In this document: one piece after another, positions 14,001 to 26,672 of the stretch
Numbering within the stretch: position 1 is the first letter of the stretch
Layout of the letters: every line of letters starts with the position of its first letter
Source of the DNA: Oxytricha trifallax
Lineage: Eukaryota > Ciliophora > Spirotrichea > Sporadotrichida > Oxytrichidae
Length of the DNA: 64,000 bases
Assembly (NCBI GenBank): GCA_000711775.1
Contig: ARYC01002685.1
Location: 1 to 64,000, forward strand
Direction: 5' to 3'
Notes under the pieces: generated by a model
Database searches by the model: none
The model's input: the letters and a program-made list of their open reading frames with translations, nothing else
Told to the model about the DNA's origin: nothing
Made by a program: the position numbers and the translations under genes

Positions 14001-17000
14001 GAAATAATAATTTATGATAACATTTATTTTAAGCACATCAGCAATTGCTCCAGCAGATAGCTAACTTGAAAACATGATTCATAGATAAAAATAGATCTAT
14101 AGAATTTGTATGAACTTTTGCAATTCAACACTATGACGGGCAGCTATCACTTCTTTTAAAAAGCTTATTTTGATAATACCTTGATATGTGAAGTTAGACA
14201 ACCTAGAGTAGCCGCTCATATTATATACTGTATATCAAAACATGTAAATAAGACTTTGAAGAGAGTTTCAAAGCAATTTAAAGTAGTGCTGATTTGTAAT
14301 TGCAATAAAAATTGCCCCTTTCTCCATTATTTGTCATCAAGTTTCAATAATACTCAATTAATTTAGATGTCATTTGGTGATTTTTCCATCAATCGCAAAG
14401 CCCTAATTTCACACTAATTTCATTCGCAACTTGAAATTAATAACTTGTTATGAGACATTTATGCTGGAACTGTCAAAATAAAAAGTTTTATGAGATGACA
14501 AAGCAGATCAAAATGCTTAAATTTCTCTCGTATTTGAGCAAGTAAATTACCATATAAAAGGGGATATGCAACTGCTCTTATCCATGATGTTTATTGAGAA
14601 TACCTCAAACTTAATCTTACTTGCATGCTGGAGTCTTCGGGATATTCAAAATACAATAATTTATAGTAAAGACATCAGCAATGGGACCTTTAGCGCTTTC
14701 ACATTTATACTTGATTCTTTGATAAAAAGATTTATTTTAAGATTTGATTGCTAGTTTGAAAATCTCTATATTGTACCGTACCATGACTTCTTTGAAAAGC
14801 TCATTTTTAGACGATTCTGGGAGTTCATAGAAATACTAATTTATGATAACATTTATTTTAAGCACATCAGCAATTGCTCCAGCAGATTGCTAACTTGAAA
14901 ACATGATTCATAGATAAAAATAGATTTATAGAATTTGTATGAACTTTTGCAATTCAACACTATGACGGGCAGCTATCACTTCTTTTAAAAAGCTTATTTT
15001 GATAATACCTTGATATGTAAAGTTAGACAACCTAGAGTAGCCGCTCATATTATATACTGAATATCAAAACATGTAAATAAGACTTTGAAGAGAGTTTCAA
15101 AGCAATTTAAAGTAGTGCTGATTTGTAATTGCGATGAAAATTGCCCCTTTCTCATTAATTTGTCATCAAGTTTCAATAATACTCAATTAATTTAGATGTC
15201 ATTTGGTGATTTTTCCATCAATCGCAAAGCCCTAATTTCACACTAATTTCATTCGCAACTTGAAATTAATAACTTGTTATGAGACTTTATGCTGGAATTG
15301 TCAAAATAAAAAGTTTTATGAGATGACAAAGCAGATCAAAATGCTTAAATTTCTCTCGTATTTGAGCAAGTAAATTACCATATAAAAGGGGATATGCAAC
15401 TGCTCTTATCCATGATGTTTACTGAGAATACCTCAAACTTAATCTTACTTGCATGCTGGAGTCTTCGGATATTCAAAATACAATAATATATAGTAAAGAC
15501 ATCAGCAATGGGACCTTCAGCGCTTTCACATTTATACTTGATTCTTTGATAAAAAGATTTATTTTAAGATTTGATTGCTAGTTTGAAAATCTCTATAATG
15601 TACCGTACCATGACTTCTTTGAAAGCTCATTTTTAGACGATTCTGGGAGTTCATAGAAATAATAATTTATGATAACATTTATTTTAAGCACATCAGCAAT
15701 TGCTCCAGCAGATAGCTAACGTGAAAACATGATTCATAGATAAAAATAGATCTATAGAATTTGTATGAACTTTTGCAATTCAACACTATGACGGGCAGCT
15801 ATCACTTCTTTTAAAAAGCCTATTTTGATAATAACTTCATATGTAAAGTTAGACAACCTAGAGTAACCACTCATATTATATACTGTATATCAAAACATGT
15901 AAATAAGACTTTGAAGAGAGTTTCAAAGCAATATAAAGTAGTGCTGATCTGAAATTGCAACAAAAATTGCCCCTTTCTCCATTATTTGTCATCAAGTTTC
16001 AATAATACTCAATTAATTTAGATGTCATTTGGTGATTTTTCCATCAATCGCAAAGCCCTAATTACACACTAATTTCATTCGCAACTTGAAATTAATAACT
16101 TGTAATGAGACATAATGCTGGAACTGTCAAAATAAAAAGTTTTATGAGATGACAAAGCAGATCAAAATGCTTAAATTTCTCTCGTATTTGAGCAAGTAAA
16201 TTACCAAAGGGGATATACAACTGCTCTTATCCATGATGTTTACTGAGAATACCTCAAACTTAATCTTACTTGCATGCTGGAGTCTTCGGGATATTCAAAA
16301 TACAATAATATATAGTAAAGACATCAGCAATGGGACCTTCAGCGCTTTCACATTTATACTTGATTCTTTGATAAAAAGATTTATTTTAAGATTTGATTGC
16401 TAGTTTGAAAATCTCTATAATGTACCGTACCATGACTTCTTTGAAAGCTCATTTTTAGACGATTCTGGGAGTTCATAGAAATAATAATTTATGATAACAT
16501 TTATTTTAAGCACATCAGCAATTGCTCCAGCAGATAGCTAACGTGAAAACATGATTCATAGATAAAAATAGATCTATAGAATTTGTATGAACTTTTGCAA
16601 TTCAACACTATGACGGGCAGCTATCACTTCTTTTAAAAAGCTTATTTTGATAATACCTTGATATGTAAAGTTAGACAACCTAGAGTAGCCGCTCATATTA
16701 TATACTGAATATCAAAACATGTAAATAAGACTTTGAAGAGAGTTTCAAAGCAATTTAAAGTAGTGCTGATATGAAATTGCAATGAAAATTGCCCCTTTCT
16801 CCATTATTTGTCATCAAGTTTCAATAATACTCAATTAATTTAGATGTCATTTGGTGATTTTTTAATCAATCACAAAGCCCAAATTTCACACTAATTTCAA
16901 TCGCAACTTGAAGTTTATAACTTGTTATGAGACCTTATGCTGGAACTGTCAAAATAAAAAGTTTTATGAGATGACAAGCAGATCAAAATGCTGAAATTCT

Positions 17001-19967
17001 CTCGTATTTGAGCAGTAAATTACCATATAAAAGGGGATATGCAACTGCTCTTATCCATGATGTTTATTGAGAATACCTCAAACTAATCTTACTTGCATGC
17101 TGGAGTCTTCGGGATATTCAAAATACAATAATATATAGTAAAGACATCAGCAATGGGACCTTCAGCGCTTTCACATTTATACTTGATTCTTTGATAAAAA
17201 GATTTATTTTAAGATTTGATTGCTAGTTTGAAAATCTCTATAATGTACCGTACATGACTTCTTTGAAAAGCTCATTTTTAGACGATTCTGGGAGTTCATA
17301 GAAATAATAATTTATGATAACATTTATTTTAAGCACATCAGCAATTGCTCCAGCAGATAGCTAACGTGAAAACATGATTCATAGATAAAAATAGATCTAT
17401 AGAATTTGTATGAACTTTTGCAATTCAACACTATGACGGGCAGCTATCACTTCTTTTAAAAAGCTTATTTTGATAATACCTTGATATGTAAAGTTAGACA
17501 ACCTAGAGTAGCCGCTCATATTATATACTGTATATCAAAACATGTAAATAAGACTTTGAAGAGAGTTTCAAAGCAATTTAAAGTAGTGCTGATTTGTAAT
17601 TGCAATAAAAATTGCCCCTTTCTCCATTATTTGTCATCAAGTTTCAATAATACTCAATTAATTTAGATGTCATTTGGTGATTTTTCCATCAATCGCAAAG
17701 CCCTAATTTCACACTAATTTCATTCGCAACTTGAAATTAATAACTTGTTATGAGACTTTATGCTGGAATTGTCAAAATAAAAAGTTTTATGAGATGACAA
17801 AGCAGATTAAAATGCTTAAATTTCTCTCGTATTTGAGCAAGTAAATTACCATATATAAGGGGATATGCAACTGCTCTTATCCATGATGTTTATTGAGAAT
17901 ACCTCAAACTTAATCTTACTTGCATGCTGGAGTCTTCGGGATATTCAAAGTACAATAATTTATAGTAAAGACACCAGCAATGGGACCTTTAGCGCTTTCA
18001 CATTTATACTTGATTCTTTGATAAAAAGATTTATTTTAAGATTTGATTGCTAGTTTAAAAATCTCTATAATGTACCGTACCATGACTTCTTTGAAAAGCT
18101 CATTTTTAGACGATTCTGGGAGTTCATAGAAATACTAATTTATGATAACATTTATTTTAAGCACATCAGCAATTGCTCCAGCAGATAGCTAACTTGAAAA
18201 CATGATTCATAGATAAAAATAGATTTATAGAATTTGTATGAACTTTTGCAATTCAACACTATGACGGGCAGCTATCACTTCTTTTAAAAAGCCTATTTTG
18301 ATAATACCTTCATATGTAAAGTTAGACAACCTAGAGTAGCCGCTCATATTATATACTGAATATCAAAACATGTAAATAAGACTTTGAAGAGAGTTTCAAA
18401 GCAATTTAAAGTAGTGCTGATTTGTAATTGCGATGAAAATTGCCCCTTTCTCCATTATTTGTCATCAAGTTTCAATAATACTCAATTAATTTAGATGTCA
18501 TTTGGTGATTTTTTCATCAATCGCAAAGCCCTAATTTCTCACTAATTTCATTCGCAACTTGAAATTAATAACTTGTTATGAGACTTTATGCTGGAATTGT
18601 CAAAATAAAAAGTTTTATGAGATGACAAAGCAGATCAAAATGCTTAAATTTCTCTCGTATTTGAGCAAGTAAATTACCATATAAATGGTGATATGCAACT
18701 GCTCTTATCCATGATGTTTATTGAGAATACCTCAAACTTAATCTTACTTGCATGCTGGAGTCTTCGGGATATTCAAAATACAATAATTTATAGTAAAGAC
18801 ATCAGCAATGGGACCTTTAGCGCTTTCACATTTATACTTGATTCTTTGATAATAAGATTTATTTTAAGATTTGATTGCTAGTTTGAAAATCTCTATAATG
18901 TACCTTGCCATGACTTCTTTGAAAAGCTCATTTTTTGACGATTCTGGGAGTTCATAGAAATACTAATTTATGATATCATTTATTTTAAGCACATCAGCAA
19001 TTGCTCCAGCAGATAGCTAACGTGAAAACATGATTCATAGATAAAAATAGATCTATAGAATTTGTATGAACTTTTGCAATTCAACACTATGACGGGCAGC
19101 TATCACTTCTTTTAAAAAGCTTATTTTGATAATACCTTGATATGTAAAGTTAGACAACCTAGAGTAGCCGCTCATATTATATACTGAATATCAAAACATG
19201 TAAATAAGACTTTGAAGAGAGTTTCAAAGCAATTTAAAGTAGTGCTGATTTGTAATTGCAATGAAAATTGCCCCTTTCTCCATTATTTGTCATCAAGTTT
19301 CAATAATACTCAATTAATTTAGATGTCATTTGGTGATTTTTTCATCAATCGCAAAGCCCTAATTTCACACTAATTTCATTCGCAACTTGAAATTAATAAC
19401 TTGTTATGAGACTTTATGCTGGAATTGTCAAAATAAAAAGTTTTATGAGATGACAAAGCAGATTAAAATACTTAAATTTCTCTCGTATTTGAGCAAGTAA
19501 ATTACCATATATAAGGGGATATGCAACTGCTCTTATCCATGATGTTTATTGAGAATACCTCAAACTTAATCTTACTTGCATGCTGGAGTCTTCGGGATAT
19601 TCAAAATACAATAATTTATAGTAAAGACATCAGCAATGGGACCTTTAGCGCTTTCACATTTATACTTGATTCTTTGATAATAAGATTTATTTTAAGATTT
19701 GATTGCTAGTTTGAAAATCTCTATAATGTACCTTGCCATGACTTCTTTGAAAAGCTCATTTTTTGACGATTCTGGGAGTTCATAGAAATACTAATTTATG
19801 ATATCATTTATTTTAAGCACATCAGCAATTGCTCCAGCAGATAGCTAACGTGAAAACATGATTCATAGATAAAAATAGATCTATAGAATTTGTATGAACT
19901 TTTGCAATTCAACACTATGACGGGCAGCTATCACTTCTTTTAAAAGCTTTTTTTGATAATACCTTGA
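8100..19967 (+). repeat. 828-bp tandem array, about 14 units
   Basis: The same ~828-bp unit recurs head to tail; the landmark ATGCAACTGCTCTTATC occurs at 8773, 9601, 10428, 11256, 12083, 12909, 13737, 14566 and on to 19521, with spacings of 826-829 bp. The first unit (8100-8770) is more diverged and the last is cut at 19967 by an inserted element. Neighbouring units differ by scattered substitutions and one-base indels, so the array is recent but not freshly amplified. A strongly diverged single unit lies at 43020-43835. Confidence 0.97.
8160..19967 (+). pseudogene. Coding reading of the array: 276-residue repeat protein, frameshifted
   Basis: The unit is 276 codons long. In the frame that includes 8773-8961 and, in the next unit, the RQPRV(A/T)AHIIYCISKHVNK segment, the codons follow an RNY pattern over the whole unit if TAA/TAG are Gln and TGA is Trp. 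TAG occurs after the segment ending RFDC; TGA occurs before KHDS, after NNLL and after KVL. Recognisable blocks per unit are NLILLACWSLRDIQ, then a Phe-rich YHDFFEKLIFRRFWEFIEI stretch, then a Cys-rich NCNENCPFLHYL stretch. No family is recognised; the pattern suggests a helical repeat protein, which is inference. One-base indels in several units (for instance near 10420 and 11848) prevent one continuous ORF. Confidence 0.5.
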
Positions 19968-19969
19968 TA

Positions 19970-20776
19970 AGGTAAAATTTTTTGAGAATAAATGAATTTT
20001 TTGATTAATATAGAATGTTGATTAATTAAGTTTTATATAAGTCTTAAAAAATAAGCAAAAAGTGAATATAAGGGAATATATAAGCAGAGTATAATACAAA
20101 TATTTTAGAAAGTTATTGCTCAAATATAACAAGATATTCTAAGTCAATAAATGAGCGAATGAGCGCTAAATATGTGCGCTCATGCGCTCATTTAATTAAA
20201 ATTTAGTCCATATCAAAGGACATTAGTCTTAAATATGATTCTTAAAAGAGAATCCACTCTCTGCTTCAAAGCCCTATTTTTAATTATTTATTATAGTAAT
20301 ATATTAATTTTAATAATATTTAAATTAACGCAATTCATTAAATTAAAAAATTACAACAGAAATTAATTCTCTATATAGAAATCCTATTAGGTTTAATGTA
20401 TTTAAGTTTAATTAAAAATTAAAACTATATTATTAAAATTAATATATTTCTATAATAAATAATTAAAAATAGGGCTTTGAAGCAGAGAGTGGATTCTCTT
20501 TTAAAAATCATAATTAAGACTAATGTCCTTTGATATGGACTGAAATTTAATTAAATGAGCGCATGAGCGCACATATTTAGCGCTCATTCGCTCATTTATT
20601 GACTCAGAATATCTTGTTATATTTGAGCAATAACTTTCTAAAATATTTGTATTATACTCTGCTTATATATTCCCTTATATTCACTTTTTGCTTATTTTTT
20701 AAGACTTATATAAAACTAAATTAATCAACATTCTATATTAATCAAAAAATTCATTAATTCTCAAAAAATTTTACCT
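19970..20776. mobile_element. Palindromic TIR element with TA target duplication
   Basis: Starts AGGTAAAATTTTTTGAG and ends with the reverse complement; the arms of ~390 bp are nearly identical. TA lies on both sides (19968-19969, 20777-20778). Uninterrupted array units read CCTTGATATG at this point, so the empty site is known from the neighbouring units and supports insertion at TA. Each arm carries a short cluster of GAGCG/CGCTC motifs (20150-20195 and 20545-20600). It has no ORF of interest and is probably a non-autonomous transposon or IES. Confidence 0.9.
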
Positions 20777-20778
20777 TA

Positions 20779-21760
20779 TTAAAGATTAGACAACCTTGAG
20801 AAGCCACTCAAATTATATGATGCGTAAAAAAACATGCAAATAACATTTTACAGAGAGATTCAAAGCAAATTAAAGTTTTGCTGTGTTTAATGATTAAAAT
20901 CAAATAAATTTAACATATCACTGTTTAATACTAAAATCAAACCATCAATCTTAGTCGTGACGTAGACCTATCTGAATGAGTTGACGTGGCAAATTCCGTG
21001 ACGTGGCAGTCGTCAAGTAGAAAACTCCGAAAAAACCATTCTTGCTATCACCTAGTCTTCACCTTAAATTAAGATGTCAACCGGGTTTTCACCATGAAGG
21101 ACAGAGCTCGTAGGATCCTACCAGAGTGACAGAAGATGGAGAAAAACGCTTACCGGAAGCCAGTAGACTCATCTAATGCAGGGAAATCTTAGGATCCAGC
21201 TCACTCGAAGAGTGTACGCTGACAGATTGAACCCCGCCGACTGGTCCCTCATGCGTTGCGCCCAGCAACCCCCTACCTGCCCTCGATAGGCCTTAGTGTA
21301 GTAGAAAGCTTTATCAGAAAGTCCCAAGTGGTTGGTACCACCTAGCAATTAACTTTCTAATTTAATTTTAAAAGTTTTGCTGATTTGAAATTGCAATCAA
21401 ATATGCACTTTTCTCCATTATTTGTCATCAAGTTTCAATATTACTTAATTAATTTAGAGGTCATTTGGTGATTTTTTCATCAATCGCAAAGCCCAAATTT
21501 CACACTAATTTCAATCGCAACTTGAAGTTAATAACTTGTTATGAGACCTTATGTTGGAATTGCCAAAATAAATTGTTTTATGATATAACTAGCAAATCGA
21601 AATGTTTTAAATTTTTTCCTCGTAAAGTAATTATTAATAGCTATAAAAAGATGCTCTTATTGGAAATTATCTTTGAGAATATCTCAAATTTAACAAAATC
21701 TAGTCTCATATTTGCGTCCAGGAGTCCTTTGAAAATTTAAAGTACTAAAATTATAGAGAT
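20779..21760 (+). repeat. Diverged terminal 828-type unit, split by an insert
   Basis: 20779-20883 and 21371-21760 together continue the array unit after the palindromic element, with many more substitutions than the internal units. In the array frame two positions that are Arg and Tyr codons in other units are TGA here (RQP-TGA-EATQII-TGA-C), consistent either with TGA as a sense codon or with decay. The two parts are separated by the GC-rich insert at 20884-21370. Confidence 0.8.
20884..21370. mobile_element. GC-rich SINE-like insert with 12-bp target duplication
   Basis: AAAGTTTTGCTG occurs directly before (20872-20883) and after (21371-21382) this 487-bp insert, once per normal array unit, so it is a target-site duplication. 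The interior (20950-21350) is far more GC-rich than anything nearby and contains TGACGTGGCA twice. The left end holds two similar GTTTAAT..TAAAATCAAA segments that could be a tail read on the minus strand. GGTTCAATCTG on the minus strand is a partial match to a Pol III B box. A SINE or other retroposed RNA gene is the best guess; no inverted repeats or ORF were found. Confidence 0.7.
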
Positions 21761-21779
21761 TAATTTTCATAAAAAATAT

Positions 21780-22560
21780 TGGAAGCATTTTTATCTCGAA
21801 TTAGATAAGAACTTAATAAGCGTAATTAAATGAAAGATGAGAGCAGAGGATTATTCGTCAAATTTAAATAAAAGTGTGTAGGTTTTCAAGAGCATTAGAG
21901 CTTAATTTGGAATTGACACGAACTAAATGATTCTATTTTTCAATGAATATCTAAGGAGCCCTCCTTGCAATTTCTGCATAATTATCACTCAAAAGAAGGA
22001 TGGACACCTAATTATTGAAATTCCAAATAGCGAGATAGCGAGAGAGATGGATATCATACATTTAATTTATGATTTAGTAAAAGCTCCCATTTCACTTGTA
22101 ATTATAGAGCCTATGACTTCGTTTCGCCTGAAATGAACTGTCATAGCTTCATTAAATTTATATTATCTCAATCATTTTATCTTTGCTCTTTAATTTTTGC
22201 CGACGAGAAGCAGTCAATTCTTTCAAAATAGAGATTTGAATGTTTGATGACATGGAAAAAATTAAAAGCAATAATTTCTAAAATTTCTTAAACAATTGTT
22301 TATAATTTTTTTCAAATTATAGCTAATACAATTATAATGATGAGTAGTAATCTATCTAAGAGCATATAATGACATGCAATAATATAAGGTCCAATCTAAC
22401 TTATTTCATGGAATGAAAGTTCTGTTTCAAGTTAAGGTCATTGCTGAATCTTTTAAATGCTTGAACAAGTCTTATTCACTAGATGCTAAACAATCCTAGC
22501 AACATTCTTAAAGTCTCTTATTCGAAAAGTTTAATTTAATTACCAACCACCATGAACAAA
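21780..22560 (+). repeat. Diverged 1052-type module downstream of the array, with coding trace
   Basis: Follows the 1-1052 module in order and orientation. From 21927 a 69-codon stretch ending at the TGA 22134-22136 has a strong RNY pattern and reads as an acidic/hydrophobic domain with HLIIEIPNSEIARE followed by LVKAPISLVIIEP. If TGA is Trp the frame continues. This copy is the best guide to the ancestral protein module that follows the 276-residue repeats. Function unknown. Confidence 0.65.
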
Positions 22561-23675
22561 AACAGAGAAAATATTTTAGTTTTTATCTTTATACTTCACT
22601 TAAGAATTAAATTAAAACTTTGATCCATGAAAATTGCTGCCATCTTACATATTATTTATACCATCTACCTTTTCTATAAAATGCTTTGTATTTCATCTAG
22701 TTTGGTATCATCTTAATATTTCTAATTCAAACGTTTCTTATTTTTAGTGAAAGATTCACCTTTAAAGTGTGATTAAAATTTATTGTTTAAAATTTTACTT
22801 TCAACTTAAAAGGATCGAATTCTTCTTTCTTTACTTAATAAAATGAATTAATTTTTCCTGATATAACTTACTTGAGTATCCTAATATTTTTCATCAACTG
22901 TTTATTTTATCTTTGAATTTAAACTTTTTAGATGTGATTTATTCATTGAAATTAAATATTATTTTAACTTAATTAGATTGATTAGTTTTATTCATCACAT
23001 TTTATCACAAAGCCTACAATTACTAACCTAAATTTATCTCAATACTATTTCAACAGCAAAGTCTTATGTAATATGACGGCATAACTAAAACTAATAAATT
23101 TTCTCTTAATTATTTTAAATTACTTTTCTTCACCCTGTCAAAAACTTTAACTAGATTATTAAATTTAACTAACTTCTTTATTTCAAAAGAAGCTTCATTA
23201 CTCCATGAAGTCTTATAATCTTTTTATTGTAAGCTGACCATAGGTACAGAAAAAAGCGCAAACACCTCATCATCTTGGAGATGAATAGAGTCTTTCTTAC
23301 TATTTTTAGTTCTATTAATTCTGCATAGAAATTACCATAGCTTTATACTTTAATCAATTAATCATGTTATCAAAACAAATGCATCTTTCTTAAACTAGGA
23401 ATCTCAACAAATATTTTTTCCTTTTTCAAAAACTATATGCCTATTTGCTTATCATTTTTTTCCTCACATCATTTTTTATTATAAGATAGATGGTACTTAT
23501 ACAAACTTACTAATGACAAAACGATTCTGTTTCTTCATATTCACTGGAAATTATAAATTAAATAAGGGTTTATTAGAGAAAGCAAAATGATATCTTATGA
23601 AAGATCCTATTGAATCTTCTTATCTTTTGAGAGACTTTATTCTTTAAAGTTGCATTGATTTAAAATTCTTTTCAG
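22561..23675. other. AT-rich spacer, no gene identified
   Basis: T-rich DNA between the repeat locus and the left inverted repeat of the 17-kb element. I see no codon pattern, repeat or RNA gene that I could support. Confidence 0.5.
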
Positions 23676-23997
23676 TATTAATAAAATACATTCAAAATGG
23701 GGAAAATGCAAAATAAAATACATAACTAAACTTTAAATATATAACAGCCACTAATTAGAAAAGGATCAGATCATGTTATATCTCTATTTAGTTAACTGCC
23801 TTATTTATTTAATATCGTTATAAAATATACCTATTAGCTTAACTGCAATTATTAAAACATAGAGTCATTAAATACAATTATTTTTTATCATTTCTCCAAT
23901 TCAATTCTTATATGGAATAGTTTTCAAAGTTGTTGCACCACTAAAGATAACCTCACCGTATCTTCAAGGTATCTTCAGGGTATCTTCTTCAACAATT

Positions 23998-25198
23998 ACA
24001 ATAGTTGCAACCAGGCACACTTTTGCTGCAGCTGCTTTAACATATAGTGTTATAAGTTTCATTGAGATTTTATAATTATGATAGCGTTAAAGCTAGATTA
24101 TATGTTGATTTAATTTTTTTATCTTCGAGAGTCATTGTTTAAAACAGTGTCTCTCGAGGATTTTTTAATTTTTTAAAGCATAAATAAGTCATTGAGTAAG
24201 AATTTAAATATTTACCAGAAATAATCAATTAATCAAGATTTTAATCATAGTATTATATAATGATTTTACGAATAAAATAATTAAAACCACACTCTATCCC
24301 TAACAATAAATGGATTAGAGATAGAGTGTGATGTTTAAATATATAAATAATATTATCTTTTAAATATGACATTTCATTTTACATAATTAACATTTTAATT
24401 TAATAAGTAAATAATTAATTTATACTTATAAGATATATAATTGTTAATGATAAGAAAGTTTTAAAATTAATCATTAAATAAGTGAAATATATTATAGAGC
24501 AATGATGTTAATAAATTAAATTAAATTAAAATGTTAATTATGTAAAATGAAATGTCATATTTAAAAGATAATATAATTTATATATTTAAACACACTCCAT
24601 CACACTCTATCTCTAATCCATTAATCGTTAGGGATAGAGTGTGGTTTTAATTATTTTATTCGTAAAATCATTATATAATACTATGATTAAAATCTTGATT
24701 AATTGATTATTTCTGGTAAATATTTAAATTCTTACTCATTGTTAAAAATAATCATATATTAACTTCTCTAATAAAATATTTTTTTTTCTTATTTAACTTA
24801 ATTAAACCCTTAAGGATATAGTCATAAATCTATTAGGATTTTTTTGGTGCCTTATTAGGATTCCTTGATTTAACTTAGTGGTTAAAAATGATATTTTAAC
24901 TTAAGATAGAAAAATGTTCTAATTCTATTAGGAATTATTTTTCAATATTTTCAAATAAATTTCTCTATATCTAAAAGGAAATACGATATTGAAAAAAATG
25001 TTGATATTTTAAATCCTCGAGAGACACTGTTTTAAACGATGACTCTTGAAGATCATTATAATATGAAGTTTAGATTAAATAATTAAAAACTTAAATATTT
25101 TAAATTAATTTTAATTATAAAAAAATGGAGATTTTTAGATAAAAACTTCCTTATGTCTCCTTGAGCATCAATCAATTCTTTAATCAGATGCAACTTTT
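23998..25198. mobile_element. Insert within the left terminal repeat, itself containing a palindrome
   Basis: The right repeat runs straight from CTTCTTCAACAAT into AAATGGCGC, whereas the left one is interrupted here for 1.2 kb. Inside, 24193-24738 is a ~546-bp palindrome whose arms include CACACTCTATCCCTAAC-type motifs (about 24290 and 24630). A second inverted pair around it (24125-24165 and 25010-25055, CTCGAGAGACACTGTTTTAAAC) suggests one element nested in another. No ORF is supported. Confidence 0.8.
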
Positions 25199-25202
25199 AT
25201 AA

Positions 25203-26670
25203 ATGTAGATAAATGGCGCTTAGAAATTTAAAATTTTAGACCTGAATAAATAAGCCCACTTTTTAATGATTAGAAGTCTATCAGTTAGCTGTTCTAAATT
25301 ATATCACTTTTGAAGCATCAGCAATGTGGAAGATCCCCCGATCAAGAATTTGGTTTTGTTTTGCAATGTTAAGATCTGAAATCATCAGGCTGTTGGAAAT
25401 ATATAGCCGGCTCTTTTAATGTTTCCTATGATGACAGCCATCAAGCTTACTATGATTTATGGTATATTAGTAAGTCTAATCTAAGCGAAAAAATTCCGAA
25501 GATGGGGGTTAGTTTCAATTATGACTACCATGTATCTGGTAGTTCCTGTAATATCTTCCACTGCATTTTCTATTTACATGAAGGAAAAAGATTCTGGACA
25601 CCAATACGATCAATCCATGATTTGTTGTATTAACAAAATAGAGTCTTAAGTTGGTTTAATGCAGTGAATCTTATTGGCCACTGGAAAAAAGAGAAATGTA
25701 TTTTCAATTTAAAGAGACTAGTTGATAAAATTCTTTATTACTTTGGGCAGCAAGAAATTAGTAACAATAATTATAATTGGATTGGTAATCCTGATAGTTC
25801 TTTCAGAATATGTACCTATAAAACATTAGGTTAATCAGCAGTTGCAAAAGTAAGTTCAAGACGTTTTTAACAATATTTTTATAGCCTAGTAAACTGAAAC
25901 ATTGAGAGCTTTCACTAAATAAAGCAGGAAAATAACAGATAGATAAACATACAATCCTCAGATCCTTTTATAGATGAGTTTTGGGCATTTCCATAATACT
26001 CAAGTGCAATTTAAAATAGTAATACTTCATCCTTTAGCTAATATTGCTTATTTGCAGAGTTTTTAACTTGTGATGGATTAGAACACCAATATTACAAAAT
26101 AGTTGATTTGATATTTGACAATACTCTCGTCTTAACGACTTTATATGCATACAATTTCGTCGACTATTCTTGATATTTAGAGACATATAATGAAAATAAC
26201 ATACTTCTTAACAAGAAATAAACAGATTTAGTTTCTAAATAAAATACTCTATAATATAGATGGAGTTACTTTTATTTTTTCTATAATAACTTAGAAAATT
26301 AGATATATTTCAACAGAGCTCTTTATGGTATTTTTACTTAAGATCCTGCTAAGCCTGGTAGTTAAATTTAAATTGGAACTGATGGGTTTATCGCTATAAA
26401 AAAGAGATAAAATTCTATACTGACTTTGACAGTTATTTTTATTTATCTAATCACAGATAAATGATGCATAAGAACTATAGATAACTTTTTTCTAAACCGA
26501 CCTATTAACCTTTTTTAAGGGAATACTATAGAATGAGTGGGTCAACTGCTAACACTTATAACTTCAAAAATCTAGCAAATTATTAGAGTAGTATTGTTTA
26601 ATTCAATAGCTTTTAGTGTCTGAACATACCTACAGGTGGAATTTGTTCTACTTACTACGCTAGTTTGAAT
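25203..26670 (+). CDS. Large surface-type protein, first block (partial)
   Basis: Beginning inside the left inverted repeat, one frame reads on for about 400 codons with TAA/TAG as Gln and TGA at 25895 and 26171 where Trp fits (VN-W-NIESF, YS-W-YLETY). The sequence is rich in Asn, Ser, Tyr, Gln and aromatic residues with scattered Cys, typical of ciliate extracellular proteins. Near 26400 a missing base in an A-run shifts the frame, which then continues cleanly (DSYFYLSNHR onward) to 26670, where a palindromic element interrupts it. No domain is recognised in this block. The true start is not determined; a conventional ATG is not obvious. Confidence 0.55.
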
Positions 26671-26672
26671 TA

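Noticed and set aside
8100..19967. CRISPR-like or satellite array
   Set aside because: The unit is 828 bp with no spacer structure, and it shows codon pattern; a CRISPR array is excluded.
20950..21360. tRNA or other known RNA gene in the GC-rich insert
   Set aside because: Only a partial B box (GGTTCAATCTG, minus strand) was found, with no acceptor stem or clear A box; kept only as SINE-like.
25850..25884. A 35-bp GTAAGT...TATAG stretch that looks like a short ciliate intron
   Set aside because: Without removing it the frame continues smoothly (AVAK-VSSRRFQQYFYSLVN-W-NIESF) when TGA is Trp; removing it breaks the frame that follows.
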